Shown here: piece after piece, positions 44,892 through 53,610 of the stretch
Layout of the letters: each line of letters begins with the position of its first letter
How positions within the stretch are numbered: the stretch's first letter is position 1
Assembly (NCBI GenBank): GCA_003164925.1
Contig: PLRV01000018.1
Span: 23,610 to 87,609 of the forward strand
DNA: 64,000 nucleotides
From: Caulobacteraceae bacterium
Lineage (GTDB): Bacteria > Pseudomonadota > Alphaproteobacteria > Caulobacterales > Caulobacteraceae
Direction: 5' to 3'
Notes under the pieces: generated by a model
Database searches by the model: none
What the model was told of the DNA's origin: nothing
Seen by the model: only the letters and a program-made list of their open reading frames with translations
Position numbers and translations under genes: made by a program

Positions 44892-45505
44892 ATGAGCTGG
44901 ATGCAGAACGCTTTTAGTTGATCAAGGTTGCCAAGCTTCGAGATGAAGCCGTCTGATCTCTAGGGTTTGTCAACGAGCGCTTCCGGCTGTCGAGGGCTCG
45001 GTATTCCAACCCGATATGGCGGCCTGGTCATGCAGTCCGAGACGGGTGACGCCAGCCATGCTATAAGCAGCGACCAAGCCAATGATGCTAGGCGTCAGAT
45101 TCAGACTTTACCCCTCGCCGAATAGATATCGGGATGGGGCGGTCGGGGTCGGAAATGCCGCCTTGTCTGCCTAGCCTGCTTCAGACCTAGAGTCGGATCA
45201 CGTCTCTCGAAGTCTGAAATCCGATCCCGTTTTTACAATTTGAGAGCGGCCCAAACGAGCCAGCTTTGGCTTCGTGCGCCCGATGCGCACGGGCAAGGTC
45301 TTCGCTCGTGCGGCGCCGCCAACGCCGGCGGGCTCCATCGCGGCGCCAGGACGCTGCGCTTGGAACCCGCGCGCAACGCAGGCGTTGCTCCAACGCCCAG
45401 CTGTCGTTTGAAGCGGCTGGACCATAAAAATCCTCGCCGTAGGAACCCTATCTCGACGGCTGCTCAATGCGTTTTTGGACGACCCGAAGTAGCAAGGAAA
45501 GTACC
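44892..45505. other. Gene-free region with decayed repeat fragments
   Basis: About 600 bases without a convincing gene. Reading frames here lack ribosome sites and recognisable motifs. It holds three decayed pieces of the two-hairpin repeat: a right half of hairpin 2 at about 44936-44964, a left piece at about 45092-45112, and a near-complete inverted hairpin 2 at 45188-45229. The region also serves as the upstream control region of the glycosyltransferase gene. Confidence 0.65.
45188..45229. repeat. Inverted, partial copy of repeat hairpin 2
   Basis: Reads as the reverse complement of hairpin 2 of copy 1 with about seven changes, including TCTCGAAGTCTGA unchanged. It is followed by CGTTTTTAC, so on the plus strand it resembles a terminator. 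No hairpin 1 partner is next to it. Confidence 0.72.
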
Positions 45506-47809
45506 ATGGCGGCTCACGCTCTGAGGTTGGTGAAATCTGCGTTTGATGTCGGCCAGACCACCGATAAGCCAAACTCGGTCGTCCTGATCGGCAGCTATTC
45601 GCCAAGACGATGCGGCATCGCCACCTTCACCAGCGACGTGTACGCGTGTCTCGTCGCGGCCCGGCCCAATCTGCGCTGCGACGTGTTCGCCATGACCGAT
45701 CACGGCGGCCCTTACGATTATCCGCCGGAGGTCACCCTCGAAATCCCCTCCGAGCAGCCGATGGCCTACCAGGCGGCCGCGGCCAAGCTCGGCGAAATCA
45801 ACCCTGACGTCGTGTTCGTGCAGCATGAATTCGGGATCTATGGCGGCCCGGCCGGCGAACACCTGATGCTGCTTCTGGAGGCCACGGATCGGCCTATCGT
45901 CACCTTGCTCCACACGGTGCTTGACCAGCCCGACCCCGATCAGCGCCGGATTTTCGAACGGCTGCTCGCTCGGTCCGCACGGCTGATCGTCATGGCCGAG
46001 CATGGGCGCTCGATCCTGCGCGAGACCTGGAAGGTTCCGGGCGACAAGGTCGCCGTCATCCCGCACGGCGCGCCGGACCGGCCGTTTGGTCCGACGGAGC
46101 CGTTCAAGGAGAAGCTCGGTTTTGCCGGAAAAGACCTGCTGTTCAGCTTTGGCCTGCTCTCGCCCAACAAGGGGCTGCAAAACGTCATTCGAGCGCTGCC
46201 CGCTATCGTCAAGCAGCGACCGAACGTCATCTACGCCATCCTGGGCGCCACCCATCCGCATCTCATCGCCAAAGAAGGCGAACGCTACCGGAAGAGTCTT
46301 GTCGAGCTGGCCCGCGAATTGGGGGTCGAGCGCCACTTGCGGCTGATCGACGAATACGCCGACACGCCGCGGCTCATTGAATATCTGCAAGCGGCCGACA
46401 TCTACCTCACGCCTTATCTGAATGCGGCCCAGATCACGTCCGGCACCTTGTCCTACGCAGCGGCTCTGGGGGTTCCGATCGTTTCGACCCCCTATTGGCA
46501 CGCCAAGGAACTGCTGGGCGACGGGACCGGACGCCTGACGCCGTTCGGAGACAGCGTGGCGATCGCCGAGCAGGTCACAGAGTTGCTCGAACAGCCCGAT
46601 GTGCGCCACGCTCTGCGTCAACGTCTGTATGCCAAGGCGCGCGATACCGTCTGGAGCTGTTTCGCCGAGCGCGCCCTATCGTTGCTGGCCCAAGCCCGGG
46701 TCCTGGGCGCTCCCACCCGGTTGTCGCCCGCTCCGACGCCGTATGCGGCGCTCTCGCTGGACGGCGTGCGCCGCCTGACGGACGATTGTGGAATTCTGCA
46801 GCACAGCCTGTACGGCGTACCCGACCGTCGTCACGGCTACTGCGTGGACGACAACGCCCGCGCGCTCCTTCTGATGAATCGCCTTCCCGGGCCAGCCAAT
46901 GCGGAACGGCGACGTCTGACCTCCACCTACGCCGCCTTCGTGCAATACGCATGGAATCCGGACTGCGGGCGCTTTCGAAATTTCATGAGCTATGAGCGCG
47001 TGTGGCTCGAAGAAGCGGGTTCGGAGGACAGCACCGGCCGGGCGTTCTGGTCTGTGGCCGATACGGTCGCGCACACCGCTGATCCCGCCCTGCGCCGATG
47101 GGGCGCGGCTCTTGCTGGCGAGGTCCTTCCTCATCTGGCGGAATTGACGTCGCCCAGAGCGATCGCCTTTGTCCTTTTGGGTCTGTCCGAACTGATCGAA
47201 GCAGGCTTTGGCGGTGAGGATGCGCTCGAACTGGCGCGCGACAAGCTGAACGTGCTCAAGCAGCTCTTGGCCCGCTGCGAGGCCGAAAACGCGCCCTGGT
47301 TCGAGATGTCCCTCGCCTATGATAACGCTCGGCTGCCCGAGGCGATGATCCGCGCGGGCGTCGCCTTGGACGACCCGCCGGCCGTGGCGGCGGGCCTTCG
47401 GACGCTCAAGTGGCTGTGCGCCCGGCAGACCTCGGACGAAGGCCTGTTCCATCCGATCGCGACGGCGGATATCGGACTGCCGCTCAACGCCCGCACCCTG
47501 TTCGACCAACAGCCGGTCGAGGCGGCCGCCATGATCGATGCCTGCGAAGCGGCCTTCCGCCTCGTGCATGACGTCCGATGGAGCGAGGAGTGCGACCGCG
47601 CTTTCGCTTGGTATTTTGGCGCCAACACCTTGGGCGCGCAGATCGCCCAGCCATTCGGAGATTGCTTCGACGGTTTGACCTGGCGGGGCCCAAACGAGAA
47701 TATGGGTGCAGAATCGGTGCTGTCCTTGCAGTTGGCGACCTGCGCTCATGCCCGGGTCGTTGCTCGAGGGTTGGACACGACAAAGACGGCGGTGCTGCCG
47801 CTAAGCTAG
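45506..47809 (+). CDS. Two-domain protein: GT4 glycosyltransferase plus (alpha/alpha)6-type domain
   Basis: A 767-residue cytoplasmic protein. Residues 1-400 form a GT-B glycosyltransferase: SYSPRRCGIATFTSDVY, VQHEFGIYGGPAGEH, FGLLSPNKGLQNVIRALP, and a donor-binding part with SGTLSYAAALGVPIVSTPYW. Residues about 415-760 are helical with GYCVDDNARALLLMNRL and WRGPNENMGAESVLSLQLA, like an (alpha/alpha)6 toroid found in carbohydrate-active enzymes. The GH130 gene follows 20 bases after. With mannose-1-P-linked genes nearby, the product could be a mannoside, but donor and acceptor are unknown. The ATG at 45506 follows AAGGAAAG. Confidence 0.85.
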   Translation: MAAHALRLVKSAFDVGQTTDKPNSVVLIGSYSPRRCGIATFTSDVYACLVAARPNLRCDVFAMTDHGGPYDYPPEVTLEIPSEQPMAYQAAAAKLGEINPDVVFVQHEFGIYGGPAGEHLMLLLEATDRPIVTLLHTVLDQPDPDQRRIFERLLARSARLIVMAEHGRSILRETWKVPGDKVAVIPHGAPDRPFGPTEPFKEKLGFAGKDLLFSFGLLSPNKGLQNVIRALPAIVKQRPNVIYAILGATHPHLIAKEGERYRKSLVELARELGVERHLRLIDEYADTPRLIEYLQAADIYLTPYLNAAQITSGTLSYAAALGVPIVSTPYWHAKELLGDGTGRLTPFGDSVAIAEQVTELLEQPDVRHALRQRLYAKARDTVWSCFAERALSLLAQARVLGAPTRLSPAPTPYAALSLDGVRRLTDDCGILQHSLYGVPDRRHGYCVDDNARALLLMNRLPGPANAERRRLTSTYAAFVQYAWNPDCGRFRNFMSYERVWLEEAGSEDSTGRAFWSVADTVAHTADPALRRWGAALAGEVLPHLAELTSPRAIAFVLLGLSELIEAGFGGEDALELARDKLNVLKQLLARCEAENAPWFEMSLAYDNARLPEAMIRAGVALDDPPAVAAGLRTLKWLCARQTSDEGLFHPIATADIGLPLNARTLFDQQPVEAAAMIDACEAAFRLVHDVRWSEECDRAFAWYFGANTLGAQIAQPFGDCFDGLTWRGPNENMGAESVLSLQLATCAHARVVARGLDTTKTAVLPLS

Positions 47810-47829
47810 CCTCCAGCCTAAGGTCGACG

Positions 47830-49143
47830 TTGATCAAGATTTTGCCCATCAGGCTGCAAGCCGAGCCCGGCCGCGTCGTCATCCGCCCGTTCCAGATCGC
47901 ACCTGAACCCCGTTCGCAGCATCCGACCGAGCTGGCGCGCGCCCACCGAATCGTTTCGGCGGTCTTGGCCATGGACATGCGCACCTGCCAGGCCGAACTC
48001 GCCCTGGTGACCCGAGACTTCGAACAGCGCCACTGGCAGACCCGACGGGTGTTCCTGGAACGTTTTGAGCAGGTCAAGGCCCAGCTTCATGTCGATGGCC
48101 ATCTGCGCGAGGAGCGCAAGGAGCTGATCGGGGCCTATTTCTGCCACGAGTACTCCTATGCCTCCGCGGCCCTGATGAACCCCTCGATCGTGCCCCATCC
48201 GGATCAGTCCGGGCTGGTGGAAGGGGCGATGCGGGTGGTGCTGTCGCTGAGAGCGGTCGGCGAGGGCCATATCTCCTCGATCGCGTTCCGCGAAGGCATT
48301 TTAGACCATCGCGGCGGCTTCGAGTTGATGTCGCGGCCGCCCTTTTCCGTGGCCGCGGGCGAGAAAATTCGCGCCACCGAAGCGAATGGCCACGTGACGA
48401 CCATTACCCGGTTTGAGGAAGCCAGCCTGTCGGGCACGGTCATTTTTCCCTTTACCGAACAGCAGAGGAACGGTCTGGAAGATCTGCGCCTGGTGCGGAT
48501 GCAGGGCGAGGATGAGGGACTCTACTGCGGCACCTACACCGCCTATTCGGGGTTCAACATCGCGTCGGAAATGATGATGACGCGCGATTTCCGTACATTC
48601 GAACTGCATCCGATAATGGGGACAGCCGCGCGCAACAAAGGCATGGCTCTGTTCCCCCGCAAGGTTGACGGCGCCTATGCCATGATCGGACGCCAGGATG
48701 GCGAGAGCCTATTCTATCTGCGGTCGGACGATCTTCTCACCTGGGGCGAGGGCGAACGGCTCCTGACGGCGCTCTATCCGTGGGAGCTGGTCCAAATCGG
48801 CAATTGCGGCGCGCCGATTGAGATCGACGAAGGCTGGCTGCTGCTGACCCATGGCGTCGGCGCCATGCGCAAATATTCGATCGGCGCGGTCCTGCTGGAC
48901 AAGGCTGATCCCAGCAAAGTTCTGGCGCGCACCGTCCGGCCGATTGTCTCGCCCTCCGATGAGGACCGCGAGGGCTATGTGCCGAACGTCGTCTACACCT
49001 GCGGGGCCCTGGCCCACGGCCGGCAACTGTTCATGCCCTATGGCGTGGCCGACAGCTCCGTGGCGTTCGGTTTCCTGGGCCTGGACGAACTGCTGGGCGC
49101 GATGAGCCCCGTCGCGTCACGGAATAGGCCCGCCGCGCCCTGA
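47830..49143 (+). CDS. GH130-family beta-mannoside phosphorylase/hydrolase (long form)
   Basis: A 437-residue GH130 enzyme with an N-terminal extension of about 110 residues. The five-bladed propeller motifs include MNPSIVPHP, GEGHISSIAFREG, GLEDLRLVRM with the catalytic Asp region (about 215), YCGTYTAYSG, NKGMALFPRKV, IGNCGAPIEI, THGVGAMRKYSIG and VPNVVYTCGA. GH130 members phosphorolyse or hydrolyse beta-1,2- or beta-1,4-mannosides, releasing mannose-1-P in the phosphorylase case. The start is a TTG at 47830, in the only frame that fits. Its 3' end overlaps the minus-strand GH130 gene by 106 bases. Confidence 0.86.
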   Translation: MIKILPIRLQAEPGRVVIRPFQIAPEPRSQHPTELARAHRIVSAVLAMDMRTCQAELALVTRDFEQRHWQTRRVFLERFEQVKAQLHVDGHLREERKELIGAYFCHEYSYASAALMNPSIVPHPDQSGLVEGAMRVVLSLRAVGEGHISSIAFREGILDHRGGFELMSRPPFSVAAGEKIRATEANGHVTTITRFEEASLSGTVIFPFTEQQRNGLEDLRLVRMQGEDEGLYCGTYTAYSGFNIASEMMMTRDFRTFELHPIMGTAARNKGMALFPRKVDGAYAMIGRQDGESLFYLRSDDLLTWGEGERLLTALYPWELVQIGNCGAPIEIDEGWLLLTHGVGAMRKYSIGAVLLDKADPSKVLARTVRPIVSPSDEDREGYVPNVVYTCGALAHGRQLFMPYGVADSSVAFGFLGLDELLGAMSPVASRNRPAAP

Positions 49144-50240
49144 TCCGGCTCAATGCGGCATGGAGGCAAGGTCTCCGGCACAATGAGCGTGGCCGCGCCG
49201 ATACGGTTGTCGGCCATGCCGTAATAAACGTCGAACCGGTCCGGTTGTCCCAGGTCGTCGCGCCGGTCGATGCCCGTCGGGAAGACGACGCCATCCACGG
49301 TTCCCATGATCTCTTCCGCAAGCTGGGGGGAAAGGATCGGTTCGGGTGAGCGATAAAGGATGCGGTGCGGGAACCGCCGGTCCAGAATCATGACGCCGGC
49401 GGAATAGCTATACTTGTGGTGGTCTTGCGTGGAGCCGGCCTGCAGCTTCACCCCGTGGTAGACGAACAGCCAACCGTGCCGGCAAAGGATGGGCGGGGCG
49501 CCGCTGCCGATCTTCAACGCTTCCCACGCGAAGGTCGGCCGAGCCAGACGCCGATGGGCGACGAACTGATGGCCTATCGCCGCCGCCGGGGCTTCCGGAT
49601 GGGTCCGCCAATGCCAATAGGAAATCCAGATGCTTTCGAGTTCCGGCATGATCGGTCGCGGGTTCTGGGGCCTGGCCATGTCCTCCGGCCGGGTTCCGGG
49701 AAATAGCGGCCGGTGGAGCATGGCGACCGAGGGCGCGCCATGCGCGTCTTCGATGAACGCCGGGAATATGACGGCGTCCTTGTCGTCCACGTTTTCGATG
49801 GGGACATCCTTGAACGGGGTGAAGTGCGCGAGCCCCAGCCGTTCCCAACGGAACAAGTCCGGCGAACGGGCGATGGCGATGCGAGGGCCGTTCTGCGACC
49901 ACGCCGTATAGGTCATCACATAGTGGTTGAGCGGCTCGACGAAGCTGATGCGGGGATCCTCGCATCCGCCGCGTCCATCCGGCCACGTCTCGTATTCGGT
50001 TTCCGGCTTGAGCGCGATGCCGAGGCGCTCGACACCGACGGGATCGCCGGCGGCGTCGAACTTCACCCTGGTGATGCCGATTTCGGAGTGGTTGCCGTGT
50101 CCGACGCAGCGGGGGAGCAGATAGAGTTTCCCGTCCGGTCCGCGCGCGACCCCCGGGTTCAGAACCCCTTCCACTTCGCTGGGCAAGTTCGGATCTGGCT
50201 CCATCACGATGCCCAGACGCTTGAGCTGAAACGGGATCAT
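49038..50240 (-). CDS. GH130-family beta-mannoside phosphorylase/hydrolase (short form)
   Basis: A 400-residue GH130 protein, last gene of the ten-gene minus-strand run. Motifs: LNPGVARGPDGKLYLLPR, GGCEDPRISF (about 90-99) with the catalytic Asp, YVMTYTAWSQ, KDAVIFPAFI, HRPLFPG, GSGAPPILCRHGWLFVYHG, YSAGVMILD and FPTGIDRRDD. It starts at the ATG overlapping the stop of the phosphomannomutase-like gene (ATGA). The last 25 or so residues are low-complexity Ser/Arg/Pro and come from sequence antisense to the other GH130 gene. Phosphorylase or hydrolase activity cannot be told from this reading. Confidence 0.87.
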   Translation of the reverse strand: MIPFQLKRLGIVMEPDPNLPSEVEGVLNPGVARGPDGKLYLLPRCVGHGNHSEIGITRVKFDAAGDPVGVERLGIALKPETEYETWPDGRGGCEDPRISFVEPLNHYVMTYTAWSQNGPRIAIARSPDLFRWERLGLAHFTPFKDVPIENVDDKDAVIFPAFIEDAHGAPSVAMLHRPLFPGTRPEDMARPQNPRPIMPELESIWISYWHWRTHPEAPAAAIGHQFVAHRRLARPTFAWEALKIGSGAPPILCRHGWLFVYHGVKLQAGSTQDHHKYSYSAGVMILDRRFPHRILYRSPEPILSPQLAEEIMGTVDGVVFPTGIDRRDDLGQPDRFDVYYGMADNRIGAATLIVPETLPPCRIEPDQGAAGLFRDATGLIAPSSSSRPRKPNATELSATP

Positions 50241-50992
50241 GCGGAAGACTTGCTTTGCCAGGAGAGAATTGTCTCGATCACCTTGCTCGTTTCGGAGGGA
50301 CCGGCGACCTGGATGCAAGTCACGCCAGTGCGCCGGGCTGGATAGTCGTTGCCGCCTTCGAACAGGGCGTCGCCCACGAACAGCATTTCGGGGATATCGA
50401 TGCCCAGCACCTCCTTCAGCTTGCCGATGCCATAAGCCTTGTCGACGCCGGGGCGGGTGACGTCGATGGAGCTCGATCCGCCCATGCCGATCGAGAACTC
50501 CGGCAGTAGAAGATCGAGCTTGCCTTTCATTTCGCGCCGCTTTGCGAAGTCCGGATCCCAGGTCTTCTTCTGGTCCAGCGGCGCTTCTTGGCCGAGGGCT
50601 GACAGGGTGATCTGGCTGCCGCGGTCTTCGATGGTTTCGCCCCAATGTTGGTGCGGCGCGAAACCTGAGGACTGAAAGACGGCATTAAGCGCAGCGATGA
50701 TCTTGGCCTTCTGCTCCGGCGTGAAGTCTTCGGCGTAGAGTTGACGCCACGTTCCGTCATAGGTCAGGAACCGCGTGCCGCTGGTGGGCAGGAGCGACAG
50801 GCGTTTCAGGGGCGCTCCGCTGGGCAGGTGGGCCAGAAGCTGCTTTTCGAATTGCGGCCAGGCGCCGCCCGAAATCACGGCCACCTGGCAGACGTCCAGC
50901 AGTTTGGCGAGCCACTGGCCGACGCTCTTGTCCAGCGGCGACTTGCTTTCGGCCAGGGTGCCGTCCAGATCGAATATGGCAAGACGTTTCAT
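50237..50992 (-). CDS. HAD-family phosphomannomutase, eukaryotic PMM2-like
   Basis: A 251-residue HAD-IIB protein. DxDGT motif I is FDLDGTLAE at residues 7-15; motif II is near VISGGAW; the metal-binding end is FVGDALFEGGNDY near 215. The cap region carries IEDRGSQITLSALGQEAP and MGGSSSIDVTRPGVDKAYGI, which align by eye with the PMM2 cap and core (RNGMLNVSPIGRS; ISFDVFPDGWDKRYCL). Such enzymes interconvert mannose-6-P and mannose-1-P. It sits between manA and a GH130 gene, matching that role. A plain phosphatase cannot be excluded. Overlaps both neighbours by four bases. Confidence 0.78.
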   Translation of the reverse strand: MKRLAIFDLDGTLAESKSPLDKSVGQWLAKLLDVCQVAVISGGAWPQFEKQLLAHLPSGAPLKRLSLLPTSGTRFLTYDGTWRQLYAEDFTPEQKAKIIAALNAVFQSSGFAPHQHWGETIEDRGSQITLSALGQEAPLDQKKTWDPDFAKRREMKGKLDLLLPEFSIGMGGSSSIDVTRPGVDKAYGIGKLKEVLGIDIPEMLFVGDALFEGGNDYPARRTGVTCIQVAGPSETSKVIETILSWQSKSSA

Positions 50993-51972
50993 CGCGCCTC
51001 CGGAATGGCGATTTCGAGGATTGTTGCGGCGCCTGCGGGCGTAAAGCTTCCGGCGCCGACCGCGGCGGGCAACAGCACCACGTCGCCCCGGCGCACCGGC
51101 GTCGCCTGCGCGCCGCCCTCTATCTTTCCCGCGCCGTCAACGCAGACGAGCACCCGGGCCTCGGCCGCGGCGCCGACAGCCAACCGACGCGAGCTCGTTC
51201 GGCGCGTTACGTTGAAGTAGGCGCTGTGGATGAGTTCATCGGCGCCTGCCGACGGATCGAGTTCGATGGGCTTGACCGCGCCGCGATCGAAATCGATGCA
51301 GGCCAGGGCCTGGTCGACCTGCAGGGGGCGGAGCTTGCCGCTCCTGGCGTCCACATGGCCCCAGTCATAGATGCGGAAAGTCACGTCGCTGTTCTCCTGA
51401 AGCTCGAAAGCCATGACCCCGTCGCCCAGGGCGTGCACCGTGCCCGCCTTGATCAACACCGCCTGGCCCGGTTTCGGCGGGAAGCTGGCAAGGCGGTCGT
51501 TGACGTTGGCGGTCGTGAGCGTGCGCAGGTCCTGCGCGGTTGTTCCGGGCTCTAGCCCAGCGTAGATGCGCGCCTTGGGCTTTGCGCGCAGCACAAGCCA
51601 AGCCTCGGTCTTGCCGGTGTCGCCTTTGGGGATCAGATCGGTCTGGTCGTCATGCGGGTGGACCTGCACCGACAGCATCTTTTGCACATCCAGGAATTTC
51701 AGCAGCAGGGGGAAGCGCTCGAACCGCCCCGCCTGACGGCCCAGAAGCGCGTCCTTGCGCTCGTGCATGAGGTCCGTGAGGGTCCGGCCGGCGAGGGGCC
51801 CATTGGCGATCTTGCTGGAGAAATCGGCTCGGTCGCAGAGCACCCACGCCTCGCCGATGGGATCCTCGCCCGGTAGGTCGGCGCCCATGAAACCGCCGAG
51901 TTCGCGTCCGCCCCACAAGCGGTATTGGAACATCGGCTCGAAACGCAGGGGATAGAGGTCAGATGCGGTCAT
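50989..51972 (-). CDS. manA: Mannose-6-phosphate isomerase, class I
   Basis: Zinc enzyme that interconverts fructose-6-P and mannose-6-P. The 327-residue protein shows QVHPHDDQTD (zinc ligands, about 105-114), KTEAWLVL, and the later VHALGDGVMAFELQENSDVTFRIYDWG region with the third ligand and substrate residues. The length fits the shorter class I branch. It precedes the phosphomannomutase-like gene with a four-base overlap, which supports a fructose-6-P to mannose-1-P path. Confidence 0.92.
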   Translation of the reverse strand: MTASDLYPLRFEPMFQYRLWGGRELGGFMGADLPGEDPIGEAWVLCDRADFSSKIANGPLAGRTLTDLMHERKDALLGRQAGRFERFPLLLKFLDVQKMLSVQVHPHDDQTDLIPKGDTGKTEAWLVLRAKPKARIYAGLEPGTTAQDLRTLTTANVNDRLASFPPKPGQAVLIKAGTVHALGDGVMAFELQENSDVTFRIYDWGHVDARSGKLRPLQVDQALACIDFDRGAVKPIELDPSAGADELIHSAYFNVTRRTSSRRLAVGAAAEARVLVCVDGAGKIEGGAQATPVRRGDVVLLPAAVGAGSFTPAGAATILEIAIPEAR

Positions 51973-52012
51973 GGCTGGCTTTGGTTGGGACGGAGGGCCG
52001 TTGCGCGGCGGC

Positions 52013-52690
52013 TCATGGGCGGCATCCCTCGCGGATCGCCCTGATCGCCTCGCCGTAGTCGATCGCCTGGAAAATAGCGCTTCCGGCCACGATTGCCGTC
52101 GCGCCCGCTAAGACCGCCTCTGCGGCGTGAGCGCAATCCTGCCCGCCGTCGACTTCGATCACCGGATCCAGACCTCGCTCGTCGCAAAGGCTGCGCATCC
52201 GGCGCACCTTCTCCAGCATCGGCGGCAGGAAGGCTTGGCCTGCGAAGCCGGGATTGACCGTCATCACCAGGACGATATCGCACAGGGGCAAGACCCATTC
52301 GGCCATCTCGGGCGGGGTGGCGGGGTCGATCACGACTCCGGCCTTTAGGCCCAGGGCGCGGACGCGCGAAAGGGTGCGATGAAGGTGGATGGTGGAAGCC
52401 GGCTCCGCCTGGATCAGGATGTGGTCGGCGCCCGCCTCGGCGAAGTCTTCGAGGTAGCGCTCGGGTTCGGCGATCATCAGGTGGACGTTGAGCGGCTTGG
52501 CCGTGGCCGCCCGCACCGCCTTGAGCACCACCGGACCGAAGCTGATGTTGGGCACGAAGCGGCCGTCCATCACGTCGACGTGGATCCAGTCGGCGCCGGC
52601 GGCGTCCAAGGCGCGAACCTCTTCGGCGAGCCGCCCGAAATCCGCCGACAGGATGGACGGGGCAATGAGAGGCAAGCGGCCTGTGTTCAT
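52013..52690 (-). CDS. rpe: Ribulose-phosphate 3-epimerase
   Basis: TIM-barrel enzyme of the pentose phosphate pathway that interconverts ribulose-5-P and xylulose-5-P. Motifs: PSILSADFGRLAEEV, WIHVDVMDGRFVPNISFGP with catalytic Asp and metal ligands (about 34-52), VHLMI, VMTVNPGFAGQAF and VIEVDGGQ. Length 225 is normal. The stop of the upstream aldolase overlaps its ATG by four bases; 41 bases separate it from manA. Confidence 0.95.
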   Translation of the reverse strand: MNTGRLPLIAPSILSADFGRLAEEVRALDAAGADWIHVDVMDGRFVPNISFGPVVLKAVRAATAKPLNVHLMIAEPERYLEDFAEAGADHILIQAEPASTIHLHRTLSRVRALGLKAGVVIDPATPPEMAEWVLPLCDIVLVMTVNPGFAGQAFLPPMLEKVRRMRSLCDERGLDPVIEVDGGQDCAHAAEAVLAGATAIVAGSAIFQAIDYGEAIRAIREGCRP

Positions 52691-53610
52691 GGACGCGCGC
52701 CGTAGATCGTCATGGCGTCGTTGAGCATCTTGAGCGCGTCCGGCCGGGGGCGCTGGAACGAGTTGCGGCCCACGATCGAGCCGAAACCGCCGCCGTCGCG
52801 GATGGCTTCGAACTCCGCATGCAAGGCGCCGTCATCGAAATTGGCCGCGCCGCCTGAGAAAATGACGATGCGTCGGCCCGCAAACGCGCTTTGGACGACA
52901 TGGGCCACCCGCTCGGCCGCCGTCGAGATCGGGATCTTCTCTTTCTCGTAGACCGCCTTGGCGGCAGGCTGCTCGACGTGGTCGCTGGGCAGCTTGACCT
53001 TGATGATGTGGGCGCCGAGCTGGGCCGCGATTTGCGCCGCGTAGGCCACGACATCGATGGCGGTCTCGCCCGCCTCGCTGAGCTGCGAACCTCGCGGATA
53101 GGACCACACGACCACCGCCAGACCCAGGGCCTTGGCCTCGGCGGCTAAGGCGCGCGCCTGGGAGAACAGCGCGTATTGGCGGCTCGATCCCGGATAGATG
53201 GTGAAGCCGATGGCCGCGGCCCCCAGGCGCAACGCGTCCTTGACCTCAGCGGTCTGGGCCTGGTCGGGATCGGGGTCCTCGCGCAGGCTGTCCGCGTCGT
53301 TCAGCTTGAGGATTAGCGGGATTTGGCCAGCATAGTCGCGCGCCCCCGCCTCGATGAAGCCCAGCGGCGCGGCATAGGCGTTGCAGCCGGCCTCGATCGC
53401 CAGCTCGAAGTGATAGCGGGGATCGTAGGCCGGCGGATTGGGCGCAAAGGAGCGCGCCGGGCCGTGCTCGAATCCCTGGTCCACCGGCAGGATCACCAGA
53501 CGTCCTGTTCCGCCCAGCCGTCCATGGCCGAGCAGGCGCGCCAGGTTCGCGAGCGTGCCGGGGTTGTCCGCGCCGTACCAGCTGAGGATTTCCTTTACGC
53601 GCGGCGTCAT
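52687..53610 (-). CDS. fbaB: Fructose-bisphosphate aldolase, class I (FbaB/DhnA type)
   Basis: Schiff-base aldolase that interconverts fructose-1,6-bisphosphate with the triose phosphates. The 307-residue protein shows RLVILPVDQGFEHGPARSF, YHFELAIEAGCNAYAAPLG, and the lysine loop HIIKVKLPSDH (near 208-218) where the Schiff-base Lys lies, plus FSGGAANFDDG and GGGFGSIVGRNSFQRP for phosphate binding. Archaeal-type class I aldolases of this kind are found in many bacteria beside a class II enzyme. It starts with ATG overlapping the stop of the HAD gene. Confidence 0.93.
   Translation of the reverse strand: MTPRVKEILSWYGADNPGTLANLARLLGHGRLGGTGRLVILPVDQGFEHGPARSFAPNPPAYDPRYHFELAIEAGCNAYAAPLGFIEAGARDYAGQIPLILKLNDADSLREDPDPDQAQTAEVKDALRLGAAAIGFTIYPGSSRQYALFSQARALAAEAKALGLAVVVWSYPRGSQLSEAGETAIDVVAYAAQIAAQLGAHIIKVKLPSDHVEQPAAKAVYEKEKIPISTAAERVAHVVQSAFAGRRIVIFSGGAANFDDGALHAEFEAIRDGGGFGSIVGRNSFQRPRPDALKMLNDAMTIYGARP

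Noticed and set aside
45187-45605. Minus-strand frames in the gap before the glycosyltransferase
   Set aside because: They are Arg/Ala-rich, lack motifs and ribosome sites, and cross decayed repeat fragments.
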